Assembly (NCBI RefSeq): GCF_051622035.1
Contig: NC_135357.1
Span: forward strand, 16,235,001 to 16,299,000
From: Arctopsyche grandis
Lineage: Eukaryota > Arthropoda > Insecta > Trichoptera > Hydropsychidae
Length of the DNA: 64,000 nucleotides
Direction: 5' to 3'
A model generated the notes under the pieces. That model had not been told where the DNA came from. It saw only the letters and a list, made by a program, of their open reading frames with translations, and searched no databases. Below, in pieces: positions 36,601-50,896 of this stretch. A program made the position numbers and the translations under genes. The stretch's first letter is position 1, and each line of letters opens with the position of its first letter.

Positions 36601-37684
36601 TCCAACTCTTTCTGACTTCGAGTAGCCGCACACGTAGACTAAAAGAATGCCACAAATTAAAACAAATCTATTGGGCTGATTAAAATTTGAAACAAATGTC
36701 TCGCATGCTTACTGCGATTTCTTGATACACAGCGACAGCACGGTGTGTATCACCTCGATCGGGATGAGACTCCAACACATGTCGACCCAACTCCTGGAGC
36801 ATGGCAGCGTATTTATGTAATCGACGGAAAGGTTTGCTTAAACCAGTAGTGAGAACAAGAATACCAGGACATACTGCTCCGCATCTTTCCATAAATGAAT
36901 CCAACTCATCCCTTAAAAAATCACAAACTAAATACCGCATGCTATAAAATGATATACAGTTGTTTTAATTTGAGCTTACTTGTACTTGTCTAATATACAG
37001 ACAGCACGAGGATGTGATGCACAATATATCTGATGGACGGACTTAATCTTGGGTGCCCATTGCAAAAACAAACCGCCAACTCTTTGATCTGTACCAGTTT
37101 TAGCACCGCATTCTTCGACTAAGGCGAGTAGTTCTTCATGTGTTTTCAAAACCTCTAATATATTGCCGGTTAGTTGTTTGTATTCGTCTTTAGTTAAGCT
37201 GGGAAATAAGATGGATTTCAATTAAATTACGACAGCAAATTGAAGATCAGATGCGTTAGATTGAAACTCACATATCACTTTTTTCTAATGGTTGCAAAAA
37301 ATTAGCGATAAGACCCTGCAATTCGGCAACGTGTGCCTTTTCTGAATCTATTATATCCTTTAGCACTACATTTCTAAAAGCTTGTACTTCGGCTGGAGCT
37401 CGTACTGGCGATGTTGTTAATGAGCCGCCGGCGTCTGAAAACAGCTTAGTTAAATATCTGAATAATTGCTAAATCAAAAGCATATAATATGAAAAAATAC
37501 CTTTATGCTCTTTGACATAATTACTAGGAAACCATCCCGTCGTTTCGCCCAAAGTTCCTTCCCACCAGCCACCCTCTTCCCGTTGCGTTACTGTGATAAT
37601 ATCACCCTTTTTAAAACAGAGCTCATCATTGTTCTTTCCTTTGAATGTGTAAATAGCTTGCACCAAATTGGCATCGGTCGACAT
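27924..37684 (-). CDS. RtGEF: Rho guanine nucleotide exchange factor Pix / RtGEF (PAK-interacting exchange factor)
   Basis: Rac/Cdc42 exchange factor that binds PAK through its SH3 domain and GIT through its C-terminal coiled coil, at adhesions and synapses. Exons on the minus strand: 37501-37684, 37272-37434, 36980-37198, 36713-36911, 36405-36638, 36104-36322, 32711-32996, 32441-32641 and 27924-28186 (TAG), 655 aa, all phases consistent. SH3 at about residues 5-63 ([38 protein letters not shown]); DH at about 78-260 ([17 protein letters not shown] to [18 protein letters not shown]); PH at about 280-385. [14 protein letters not shown] and [20 protein letters not shown] match the conserved beta-PIX linker. 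The last exon is a coiled coil ([21 protein letters not shown]) ending ESNC. No calponin-homology domain, as in beta-PIX. A splice acceptor at 37728-37730 suggests a non-coding first exon upstream. Confidence 0.93.
29961..30445 (-). CDS. RtGEF: Candidate alternative terminal exon of Pix (exon 10b)
   Basis: A 485-bp open stretch ending in TAA. A good acceptor (TGTCCTCTGCAG) at 30446 gives phase 1, exactly what is needed after the exon at 32441-32641, and joins VNS to [10 protein letters not shown]. It would replace the coiled coil with 160 residues rich in Ser, Pro, Arg and Leu ([38 protein letters not shown]). Some mammalian PIX isoforms also swap the coiled coil for a different tail. The open frame could be chance; conservation has not been tested. 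It lies in the 4.25 kb intron before the coiled-coil exon. Confidence 0.5.
30581..30680. mobile_element. 100-bp MITE with CAGTAAAACCTC ends
   Basis: Left end GAGTAAAACCTCTTTCGA and, on the opposite strand at the right, CAGTAAAACCTCATTCAACC. These termini resemble pogo/Tigger-type elements. The target duplication is not clear. It lies in a Pix intron. Confidence 0.5.
30681..32440. other. Pix intron sequence; no further exon recognised
   Basis: AT-rich intron between the exon ending at 32441 and the candidate terminal exon at 29961-30445. It holds short TA runs and TATGTA-type repeats, no repeat family that I could name, and no coding signal. Confidence 0.5.
33614..33646. repeat. (TA)n microsatellite
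   Basis: About 33 bp of TA repeats immediately downstream of the stop codon of the long Pix exon. Confidence 0.9.
33653..35992 (-). CDS. RtGEF: Long alternative terminal exon of Pix (exon 7, 779 codons)
   Basis: A 2.34 kb open exon. Its acceptor (TTCTATGAACAG) at 35993-35995 is in phase 0, in frame with the exon ending SLPHSLSQ. Read that way the protein is about 1185 aa: SH3-DH-PH plus a long Ser/Asp/Asn-rich tail that includes [50 protein letters not shown] and [12 protein letters not shown]. The next known exon (32711-32996) also starts in phase 0, so skipping this exon restores the classical frame. The frame ends with TGA at 33653, beside a (TA)n run. A possible GC donor (CAGGCAAGG) near 33713 would shift frame into a stop in the next exon, so I prefer a terminal exon. 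The tail shows no known domain; it is probably disordered. Confidence 0.75.
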   Translation of the reverse strand, partial: QSVSSRDSTHKPRNPRDSLYHVTLPPSTYPSAAPYAALSKYFAKLVRLRVITRNILKQLLYIEPRTPQNFSLVKFRRRHTNQVTLRLNNKGLVDSESESDTETETDDSSGSPEQSAEYDVANGKISRQDALDLRSHGSASSAGSYVSSNPFGYIRYFNNTSKTDENSNNVDANVVDCTHEIFEGIDEIKNQFDHQCEEPPVIRIMPNLSLDSNEETPTRTPLCFINQYSESSDNSSFDCRNSKPYMACEDLVNMDQNLAIETMGYEKFSRMNLMRHSCPTKFVANKFNDSSLTSVCTPGWYPYDKSTLANSNPASNIDIVKTDVTTSISDIAQVDDQSRAASNYSTDDGIQNIPIANSISSEVVLNLKPPCLSTSESTSSDMSQDTVIRMILDPPPMFRNDDELIDPGPTSNFERHSLNSDKKLRRSVTKETLHKGDSPNVSRSRNADSDSRKCVSCNFTNVSSNEYGNKNCSYCERLQCHSPRSSDSGVAGSCNLASPEILHRRDSLYSRCETRSLNETSCPTKILYNDYSMSTGEISKINYMKNRLMLDLEAAKFEEQCPCTSPFSTPRTSCQPSITSENMMVGNLDSAHTSVTTTFIKSIPSSSATAAVDLDKNAHRSPMKPKLYRKPSRQSLAPKNVRQVGLNHGWSNPNISIQESKHFHLRLIRDDEPPQQVETVAVRPSRKMSTESRSGKASTSRDNSEATNDRRTRSKSEDLAKKYTTVVNAQTERVLYRSDLYAHWWMKAKLPITVITSGKDNCTSTVFSYIIHIYIFLIF

Positions 37685-39105
37685 TTTAGCATTTAAACGT
37701 AATAGTTATTTCATGTAGTTCATTGATCTGTAACAGCGCAAAAGGAGAGTTAATTGATAAGAGTGTAATGAATAAAATAATCACAGTGGAACATTTCGGA
37801 TGAAATTATTAAAAATACCGAAATAATTATAAAATTGTCGGATTCAATTTTTGTGGAAATTGAGGTTGGATTGTCACCGATATGACTGAATGAATAGTAC
37901 CGAAGTTGAGAACATTCTTGGCAAAGTGTGATCTACAATAATTGGCCTGTTGCCAGCGTGTCGCAGAAAAAGAATGTATGACCACATGTTCAAATGAGCA
38001 ATAAAGAATTTAGCATTTTTTGCAGCTTTTATAACCCAAATTAAAAATGTATTTTTATTTGGATTTTTCACAAGGGATCACATAAAAAACATCCTATGAG
38101 TAAGATAGATAACAATTGTACTTGTATACACTTAAATAATTTAACTTTTTTTAAATAGTCAAACAAAATTAGTTTTATTTTTTCATTAAAATGAAGATTG
38201 TTGTGTACAACTATATAAAAATTTATCATAATGCAATAAAAAAAGCATTCATAAATTGAAAGCAGTTGGTGATAATGAAATCTACAATGACTATAATCAA
38301 AATAATTAAAATTTTTTTGACATATCAATAAAAAAACTGTCCATTTATAATAAATCATCAACATATGTATGTATATATTAAAAATAAGATTTATTTATTT
38401 TAATTCGTACATAGACATGGTCAATATTGATAAAATTTATGACTTATTGAGCTGTCATTATATCTGTCAATCTTAAACAAATGAACAAATTAATAATAAA
38501 AAAAAACAACTGAAAAATAAGACGAAATCTATTAATATTTGTTAAGCACACAGTACGCTTCCCATATAAGACATGACAATGAAATAGTAGAGAATATTCA
38601 ATAGAAAAATTCAATTGACATATAGGCATTGTTATGGTCAGTGAATGATTTATTCAAGGCTTTTCGTATACAAATAACGAAAATAACCATTTTTGGACAG
38701 CTGAGGATAAACATTGTCACGTGCAAACGATGAATGTCGGTGAGAGGGGGCGTGGGGGGGACGGGGGGGCGAAGACTCACTTACGGGGTTGTGAGGAAGC
38801 GGGGGGCGGGGAGCGAGGGGAGGAGCGGCTAGAATGCAAATGTATGCGCCGCACCTCATCAGTTCGCCACTCGACACTCGCCAAACGCACGGCTGACAAC
38901 TACTTTAAACTAACGACGGCGCCACCGCATAGCAACTCGTCCTTTTAATTCGAAATATTATTTCGTAGCTCTCTGCTCTACCTACCAATTGTGATACCTT
39001 GATCAGTGGCGTATTCTTCTTGGTGTGCAAGGTGGAGCGATCTCACCGGGGCCCAAAGCTTTAGGAGAATTTATAATTAATTTATTTTTTATATGGTTGT
39101 AATGG
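37685..39105. promoter_or_regulatory. Presumed Pix 5' region with GC-rich patch
   Basis: Upstream of the Pix start. A splice acceptor at 37728-37730 (minus strand) implies a non-coding 5' exon further up. A GC-rich stretch at 38731-38930 stands out from AT-rich surroundings and contains purine-rich G runs, making it a reasonable candidate for the promoter and first exon. No TATA box could be assigned with confidence. The remaining sequence shows no gene. Confidence 0.35.
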
Positions 39106-39291
39106 GTTCGGTGATTATTGCTCACAAAGCGCTCGCCCAAAAGTCACTAAAATCTCTATAACGGAACATCTGGCAGCCGAAAAGTCTATCATACTAATGA
39201 GAACTCGAATGCCAAAATATTTCGTATTTGTGATTTTCATGGCAAAAGTTTTCTTTTGGGCGATTGCAATGTGCGTAATAATCCAATTACC
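39106..39291. mobile_element. GGTTCGGTGATTA MITE, copy C
   Basis: 186 bp. Left end GGTTCGGTGATTATTGC, right end AATAATCCAATTACC. The direct repeat GGTTGTAATG is at both sides (39096-39105 and 39292-39301). Confidence 0.8.
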
Positions 39292-40581
39292 GGTTGTAAT
39301 GAGTCGAAATGTTTTTTTATGATCAAATAGCGCAATTATGTATATATCCACAACATTTCATTGTTTCTCAATAGATAAAATTGTCTTTATGAAGTGAAAA
39401 TGAATGCGCCAGCAAATAAGCGATGAAAATTTTAATGAATTAATGAGAATAATTCTCTAAACCATAAATTTTACTAATTAGAGTTTTTATTGAATTTAAT
39501 TGGTACTTATTTTAAAACAATAATTTTCTTATTTTTTTTTAAATATTTTAAATTATTCAAAAATTGCAGCACCCCCACGATTTTATGTCACGAGCCGCTA
39601 ATGATTTTTAAACAAATATAAATAATTCATAAAAACTACATTCAAAAGTTTTTACATTTGCTAAATTTATAAAAATAAATTAAGAGGGGCCCAATTATCA
39701 AGCTTTGTACCAGATCCAAAGCTGTTTGAAGACACGCCATTGACTTTGACTGATTCGTATAGCTGTATTCCTTACAAATATCTGTTATATTAAGACTTTA
39801 TTTTTCTAATTGACAATTAAAGATTAAAACACTCGCGGTTGACAACCAGTTGATATGCTTAACTGATATTCTTTATTTACGCTATGATTTGATGTATAAG
39901 GGTTATTCCAATCGATGGACTATCAAAATATCGAATAGGTTTCTTATTGAATAGACTCTATTCAATTAGTAACCTTTATTTTTCGGGACCGTGGAAAATT
40001 TCTGACAAAATTTTTACTATGAAATTATTCCAGATTACTTTTGTTTTACCTACCTTACTTATAAATTTAATATGCTAAAAACGAATCTGGCCATTTGAAA
40101 AACTGATATTTGAGAGATTAAAATTAAAATAAATTTCTATCGTTTATGTAAGCATGAAATTTTTTTTTAGGACGCCACTGGCCACATGTATTCCATTAGA
40201 ATTATTGAAAAAATAAAATAGTTTGTCATGATTATGTATTATATTTTATTAATCCAGTTTATACATTTTAACACATCTTATTGAATTCACACACAAGTGG
40301 AAAAAAGAGCACGCTAATTGTTCTGGTAAAATTATAATTAAAAAATTAGCCTGGCTAATAATTGACCACTCGGATCTTAAAATTAAAAGTAGTTATATTT
40401 ATGTATATTTATTATTAGCAGTGAACAACTTACATTACACTGAAAAGCAAATCAATTACTTTGACCTCCCTTACATATATTAGGTAAAATATGTATGAAC
40501 ATATGTACATATATTAGGTAAAAATAATAAAAATTCAACATTTCATATTCATGATTAATTATTTTAAAAAATCAGATTGAT
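39292..40581. other. Intergenic, no gene seen
   Basis: AT-rich spacer between the Pix upstream region and the 3' end of the ninaA-like gene. No exon or named repeat recognised. Confidence 0.45.
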
Positions 40582-41880
40582 TTACATCTCAATTTTTCTG
40601 ATAACCCACTGAAAAAATCCCAGAATGGAAAACGACATTGTGAGTGGGACTGCTGATGCCCGCAACCAGGCCCAAATGCTGTAAATTTAAACAGATTTAT
40701 TAATAATCAATAATTTTGGAATCGATAATTTAGAATTATTTAAGTGTTCCGTGTTTACTCGTATGGTTGATCTGAAACGAAAAATGGTTTAGGAGTATCG
40801 ATTTCACCGCATGCATCAATAATTACTTCGTATGTAGGTCGGTCATCCACATCAGTGGAAATATGTTCTATGATATGAACAATATTTTGACCTTCCACTA
40901 CCTAAAATTAGTGAAATAAAAATTGTATATACATTTGTAGTCATTTGGCTTTAAGTTGTATTATATTTCCATACCTTTCCAAATATTGTGTGTTGACCAT
41001 TCAGCCAAGGTGTTGGTATAGTATTAATAAAAAATTGACATCCGTTTGAGTCTTTACCTAAATCAATATCGTCATATTTAGTAATTAGCTAAAAAATATG
41101 GTTCGGTGATTATTCCACACGACACTAAAATTTCGATCACGGAACATTTGGCATCCGAAAATGTCATCCGTTGAGAGTTCAATTTCATCCAACTATCATA
41201 CTAATGAGTATGATATTCGAGTGTCAAATATTCGTTATTCGCGATTTTCGTGGCAACGATTGTCGTGTGCGCGATGTGCGAAATAGTCCGTTTACCATAA
41301 AATATATTGAAATATGAAATAAACTTACCTCGATTTGCCATCGAAATTAATCCTGATATTTCGTAAGTCATTTCAAGATTTTCGTCTTCAAATTCGGGAC
41401 CGAAAATACTTATGGAACCTGATCCATTGTTATGTACAATGTCGCCACCTAAAATATATAGATTCATATTTATTTTTGGTCTGGATGTTATAATATATGT
41501 ATGGTGTGTATGTACATATTATTGTAATATTTCCGCATGTAAAACAAACATACCCTGTATCATGAATCTTTTTATAATTCGATGTATTTTGGTTCCAGCG
41601 TAAGTTTTTCCATTGATTCCAATTGTGGCTATTTCCTTAAAATTTTCCACAGTTTTCGGAGCAACTTCTCCAAAAAGACCAATCACAACTCTCCCTAGTG
41701 GTTCACCTTCTTTCGATATATCGAAATACACTTGCTCTGTTACTTTGAAATGTGCAGCCTAATGGATATTAATATTAAAGTAAGTATATTTTAAAGAAAA
41801 TCGATTACGTATTTTCATAAACTCACTCGACTATACTGAATTAAAAATAATAATAAAAATATTGTCAGTTTCGCCATCAT
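40582..41880 (-). CDS. ninaA: NinaA-like membrane-anchored cyclophilin (peptidyl-prolyl isomerase)
   Basis: Six exons on the minus strand: 41827-41880, 41554-41758, 41329-41448, 40975-41057, 40759-40901 and 40582-40678 (TAA), 233 aa, all phases consistent. An N-terminal signal peptide ([18 protein letters not shown]) leads into a cyclophilin fold: [77 protein letters not shown]. The last exon gives a single C-terminal membrane segment ([20 protein letters not shown]). Signal peptide, cyclophilin and C-terminal anchor together are the layout of Drosophila NinaA, an ER cyclophilin needed for rhodopsin maturation. The donor GTAAAC at 40753-40758 is required; reading through gives an early TAA. 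In the active site, MANRG and CQFFI are kept, but the isomerase motif [14 protein letters not shown] has Ile in place of the first Phe, so catalysis may be weak. It could be another secretory cyclophilin, but the tail argues for ninaA. Confidence 0.85.
41100..41296. mobile_element. GGTTCGGTGATTA MITE, copy D
   Basis: 197 bp in an intron of the ninaA-like gene. Left end GGTTCGGTGATTATTCC, right end GAAATAGTCCGTTTACC. Flanks AAAAAATAT and ATAAAATAT match at 8 of 9 positions, an aged target duplication. Confidence 0.75.
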
Positions 41881-42122
41881 TTTGCGTGATGTTTAATGCA
41901 ATAAAACACAATACAGACTAATTGTAGAAACGTACGAAATGTCTATCGATTGCTGAAACCTTAGAATTCTCGGATTACAAAGTATTAGTGATTAGGTACC
42001 CACGGAAGGAATTCATACCATAAATATTGAAAAATTATTATATTTAGTGTGTAGGTACGTAGGTACCAAATATGTAGATGTGTTAAATGGGTATATTAAA
42101 TTATCTGATTGAATTTAAATTA

Positions 42123-42376
42123 CACTGGGCAACAAAAAATCATGTTTTTTACTTACCGGAGCGGAGACTAATCAATTGTACAATATGCACATATGTATGT
42201 ATATACATACATACATACTTTGAAATTTCCAAAAAAAAATGGATTTCCTTTTCTACCAATTAAAATTTAGAATTGTAATATTTTTCTATATTTTAATTGA
42301 ATAGCATAGATAAACAAAAGCTATATTTTTAATTTAAAATAAATTTATCAAAAACTTCATAATCGGGTATGAATTA
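42123..42376. repeat. Partial CACTG-family element next to the foldback
   Basis: Starts TTA then CACTGGGCAACAAAAAATCA and contains TTACCGGAGCGGAGACTAATC-type sequence, the terminal region of the family. The right end is absent or shared with the element that follows. Confidence 0.5.
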
Positions 42377-43353
42377 CACTGAATAAAAAAAAAAATTCGG
42401 AGCAGACACTAATCAATTTTTACGAAATTTGTCTCACTGAATTTCAATATGACAATATTTTTTGTTGGCTTATTCTCGTTTAAGGGATATGAGTGTTTAA
42501 AAATATGTGCAATTTTTACAGATTTTTGACTTTTGCCGTCTTTAATTTAAAATATAGTATTGCTGTGTCGAAAGAAATATTAGATTTTTCTATTGATTGT
42601 AATTATTTCTTTAAATATGTGTAATTAATTATCTAGTGAATTTTAAAAGTCAAAAATATTTTTTTCCGCAAGTTTGCTAATTTTGGACTTTACCGCGTTT
42701 ATATAAGGGTTGGTTATCAATCCTTATATTTTTATTTTACCTGAACGTACTAATTCGAGTGGTAAATGATTTTGAATTACATACAATATGAAATGTTTTA
42801 GGCTCATCGCTCATCCTTCGTAAGTGAGATTGAGCGAGTGAAATGGAGTGATGCGCTCTCCATTCTTCATCTCGCTTCTGCATCATCCATTTGTGTACAT
42901 TTTTAATCCCAATTGAAAATCATTTACCACTCGAATTAGTAAGTTTCGATAAAACAAAATAAATATATGGACATAAAAAACCAATCATTATAAACATGAT
43001 AAAGTGAAAAATTTGTGGAATTAGCTCACAATATTACCGAAAAAAGCATATTTTTGAATTTTAGAATTCGCTAGATAATTAATTATAAGTATTTCAAAGC
43101 AATAAAAATCACAATCAATAGAATAAATATCTGACCATTGTTTCTATTACTCATTTTTGGCACAGCAATACTAAATTTTGAATTAAAGACTGCAAAAGCC
43201 TAAAATCTTTAAAAATTGCTCATTTCTTTAAACACTCATATCTCTTAAACGAGAGATAGCCAACAAAAATTATTGCCATATTCGAATTTAGTGCATCAAA
43301 CTTAGTAAAGATTGATGTTTCCGCTTCGGTCATTTTTTTGTTGTTGCTCAGTG
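42377..43353. mobile_element. Large foldback element, 977 bp, nearly full-length palindrome
   Basis: The left arm starting CACTGAATAAAAA and the right arm ending GTTGTTGCTCAGTG are inverted repeats of each other along almost their full length, for example GTTTAAGGGATATGAGTGTT against GTTTAAGAGATATGAGTGTT, and TAATTAATTATCTAG in both arms. The centre is another inverted pair around ACTAATTCGAGTGGTAAATG. TTA lies on both sides (42374-42376 and 43354-43356). It has no coding capacity. The TTA duplication suggests PIF/Harbinger mobilisation. Confidence 0.7.
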
Positions 43354-43636
43354 TTATCAATGTAAAAATGGAGAAATTTTTATTCGTGTACTTATTTGAT
43401 CATAAATAAACAATGTGTAAATTACCTATTCTTATCCATCATAAGCAATTTATAATATACTAATATACTATTTTCATAATGAATCCTTTGAACGGTTTTT
43501 TGAATAGAATAGAATTTGAATAGAATTTCATGAATAAAATTTGTCATCCATTAGTGTATGCGATTTAAATATATTTTGTTCCGTTATATAACGTTACAAT
43601 GTTTTAATTAATTGAAAAGTAGTGTGTAAATTATGG

Positions 43637-43840
43637 GGTAATTGGACTATTCTTCACATTGGGGTGGTCACAAAGACAATTTTTGCCATGAAAATCGCGA
43701 ATACACAATATTTGGCACTCAAGTTCTCGTTACTATGATAGTTATCGTTAGTATGATGGACTTTTCGGCTGCCAGATGTTCCGTTATAGAGATTTTAGTG
43801 ACTTTGTGACGAGTAATTTGTGACCAGTAATCACCGAACC
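43637..43840. mobile_element. GGTTCGGTGATTA MITE, copy E
   Basis: 204 bp in opposite orientation to copies B-D. Ends GGTAATTGGACTATT and AGTAATCACCGAACC. Perfect 9-bp target duplication AAATTATGG (43628-43636 and 43841-43849). Confidence 0.85.
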
Positions 43841-44141
43841 AAATTATGGTGACATATGGTATCTCTAATCTATAAGTTTTTTTACTGTGGCAGCACCGCT
43901 TCTAACTGTCAGATTGGCGTGGCCTCTGCATCATCATGAACAATTCTGCTGCTAAGGTTACTTCCAAGGCTTATGCTATTATCGTTTTGATTACTTTTTT
44001 TATACATCTTTGACATTATCAGTAATTTTCCATCATTAGATTTGACATTTGACAAATAAAACGCCCAGAAACTTTCTTACGCATTTACGTTCGTTTGTAC
44101 GCATAAAAATACCGCGAAAACTGGCGTTACTTTTTTAGGTT

Positions 44142-47939
<3,798 letters not shown>

Positions 47940-48660
47940 CATTACGAAATGATTTAAATTTATTTTTACCCACCACATCCGAGTTCTATTAAAGTAAAGA
48001 TTCTCAATGTACATATAAATAATTTATTGTTGTAAGTAAATATATTGTAAATTAAAATATTAAAAGCTGTTTTATTTTTCATTAGCGGTTGGTTAGGTTT
48101 TAACCGTATAAATACATATCGCATTTTGGCATGTAAAATAATTTATCTCAATCTTTATTTATTTCAAGTTTGGACCATTGTGGCATTACAGAAATTCTTA
48201 ATACACCACAATGGTCGAAAATATAACAAAGAAGAAACAAAAAACACATTAATTATGCAGAAATAAAATACATATTTATACATACAATCATCCTCGTCCA
48301 CCCCCAGAAAAACTACGAAAAGATTGTATTTGACATACTAATTAATAATGAGTATGTTAAATATCTAATAATTTTTATCTTAATTATATTCACAAGTTGT
48401 AAATGTATACAAATGCGATTTTTTCGTAATTTTTCTGAAGGTGCTGCAGAGTCGTTACTGTATACAAAACATAATAAAAAAATAGCAGCAAAAGTTCAAA
48501 TAATAATAGTAGTCACAAAATACGTATATAATAATAGTTAAATACAAGGAGAAAAATTGGGAATGTCTTGGATCAAAAGTCAGCACCAATATAATAAGTA
48601 CACGTGTACAAGAACCATCCGTGAATAAAAAACATACCCGTTAGGCCCAAATAAAAGAGA
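47940..48660. other. BAP18 3' UTR and intergenic sequence
   Basis: ATTAAA at about 47989 and later A-rich hexamers can serve as the poly-A signal of BAP18. No other gene recognised. Confidence 0.5.
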
Positions 48661-48950
48661 GATCTTTCGACTTAAGATCTTTCGATTTTCGATCTTTGCC
48701 TTCCGATATTTGTGGATACAACAGGAACAAGAGGAACAGGCTATTCTGCGCGCGCACATTAATACGGGAGGAAAAGCCTGTTCCTCTTGTTCCTGTTGTA
48801 TCCTGCTCGCGCAAATTAAGTGAGTATGTACCGTTTACCATGCACCATTTTTTTTTTGATTTTTCGACTTAGGATCTTTCGATTTTCGATCTTTGCCTTC
48901 CGATATTTGCGTTTTCTGTCATTTAACATTCTGTCTCGTCACGGAGACCG
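48661..48950. repeat. Rearranged copy of the Mutator-like long-TIR MITE
   Basis: Intact central hairpin (CAGGAACAAGAGGAACAGGC paired with its complement around GCGCGCGCACATTAATACG) and a right end finishing CTCGTCACGGAGACC. The left outer arm is replaced by a segment in right-arm orientation (48661-48713), so the copy was rearranged after insertion. Confidence 0.65.
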
Positions 48951-49049
48951 GGGTAAAACCCATACTCTGCTATACAGAAAAATAAAAAAAATGCTTTTTG
49001 AACTTTTTCAATCAGAGAGTAATTTGCTTCATGCGGATTCTATACAATT

Positions 49050-49600
49050 AGCATTATACTCTAGCCAATAAAGGGTTGGAGAATAACCTCGCATATCTCA
49101 AGACAAATCCAAGTCGACGAAAGGAAACGTCACCAACTATCTGGATGTGGTTGTGAAAGGAGGATCAAGTGATACCCAAATCGACCATAGATTCCACACG
49201 CTTCAATAAGATGGGTCTAAAGGCATATCGATGATAATGGAGCGAATGTGCACGACCATAACTCATAATTGCACATTTATTAATATTAAGTTCAAGACCT
49301 AAAATAGAACTGAAATCGGAGGACAGCGTCAGTATCTTAAAGAAGAGTGGCTTGCTTTTCATCCTTGACCAAAAATAATAGATAGGCTTCTGGGGAGGAT
49401 ATTTATCAGAATGGTAAATGGTAAGGGGTCTATAGTGGATTCCTGAGTTGCACCCGATCTTGTAAAATATGGAGGAGATTCAAAATGTCCATATCTAACA
49501 AACTGCTTCCTATAATTAAGATAAGAAGCAGAGTTTAAGAAGACGTGGAGAAAATTTCACTTTGGCTAACCTGATCAGAAGAGCGTCTCACCGACAGAAT
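49050..49600 (-). pseudogene. Jockey-type LINE reverse transcriptase fossil
   Basis: On the minus strand, FTRSGATQESTIDPLPFTIL followed by INILPRSL corresponds to the SGVPQGS...FINDLP block of non-LTR reverse transcriptases. Further along come SSILGLELNINKCAIMSYGR and VESMVDLGIT, then a stop and SSFHNHI with RRLGFVLRYARLF, matching the region after the RT palm. Stop codons and frameshifts show it is dead. Confidence 0.7.
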
Positions 49601-50439
49601 CAAAGGTATTTATTTTTATTTCATTTTTAAAAAAAAATTTGCCAGTGTCTCTACAGTTGCCCAAAACAACATTGTGGCCAAACATTTAAATAGCAAAAAA
49701 ATTACACAAATAAGAAAAAAAACATGACAAAAAAAGAATGAACATGATAAATATTTTGAAATTGTAACGTAAAAACAAATAAACAAATTAAAAAAATAAA
49801 ATAAAATTGTAAATGATTCGGAATTTACAACCCAAATGAAAAATTGGAAACGAATTGGGATTCATAACCCACAGCTCCCTGAACAAATGCACTTGGGAAT
49901 ATTAAGGGATGGTAGCCAAATTCTCATGTACAGATAACGAAGAAACTTTCTTTGTATCCGTTCGATCTGTACAGAGTATGTTACCTCCCTAGGATTTCAA
50001 ATTAAGGATCCAGACTCTAATATACTGCTAACTAACGCGTTACTATTAACACGAACTATTCTCATATTGTTAAAATTGTGAGCGTTACGGACAACCAATC
50101 CCAACATCTTTGAGGCCTTATTGCAAACATTAGAAATATGAATGTATGTATGTATGTATATCCTCCTTTAGTCATCCACCATTAAGGTAATCAAATTTAA
50201 ATGCAGTTGAACTTGTTGAATGCAAACATGGTTGTAGCAAGATTTTGGGCGTTATAAAGAAATAGCCACAGTCAACTTAGTTACCTGATTGTACAAGGAA
50301 TTCTAATTCCAATGTCCAATTTAGAAATAATAGAAATATTGTGGCATTGGTAAGAGTTTATGAATGGTATTTCAGACATATTGAGTCATGAAAGGAAATT
50401 TTGATTCCCCGATCTTGAAATAACTAGAGGTAGGATAGC
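49601..50439. other. No gene seen; AT-rich and possibly LINE-related
   Basis: A-rich and T-rich stretches (49610-49850) and a few TATGTA repeats (50140-50160). No intact frame or recognised domain. Confidence 0.35.
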
Positions 50440-50540
50440 CAGGGGGCCGCTCATTGTTCCATTGTTGTAAATCCTTTGTAAAAAAGGTTCGGCAAACATT
50501 TAACAATGCATTTACAACATTTGAACAATACGCGGCACGC
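50440..50540. mobile_element. hAT-like MITE relative
   Basis: The core ATTGTTCCATTGTTGTAAAT, GGTTCGGCAAAC and AACAATGCATTTACAA is shared with the element at 18508-18651. Ends read CAGGGGGCCGC and, on the other strand, CAGAGCGTGCCGC. No clear target duplication. Confidence 0.5.
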
Positions 50541-50639
50541 TCTGGGTCCGGGCTTTGGTAATAACCAAGTTCAACTCTCCTTATCTGATGGTATATGTTG
50601 ATTACCGATTCTTGGTGTGTAAATATTTGAAGAAGTTTC

Positions 50640-50885
50640 CCCATATAAGACGGCTGGGGGTGTTTTTCACAGGGGTGTGCTCATGTATAATGCCCTCCCT
50701 GAGTGCGTCAGGTCTGCTAAAAACATGGATGCATTCCTGCGAGGTGCGAAGAGACACCTCTGTGAGGGACAGTACATATAAGTTAATTATAAATTTTAGA
50801 GTTAAGTATAATAATTAAGATGTATTTTTAAATTAGCTTGATAGCTAAAATATATATAAATAAATAAAAATAAATAAATATAATA
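50640..50885 (+). pseudogene. 5'-truncated LINE 3' end
   Basis: Plus-strand frame VLMYNALPECVRSAKNMDAF then LRGAKRHLCEGQYI and a stop, typical of the extreme C terminus of R1/Jockey-type ORF2. It is followed by an A/T-rich tail with repeated AATAAATAA (about 50855-50882). It abuts the 3' end of the BCDIN3D-like gene. Confidence 0.6.
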
Positions 50886-50896
50886 TTAAATTCATT

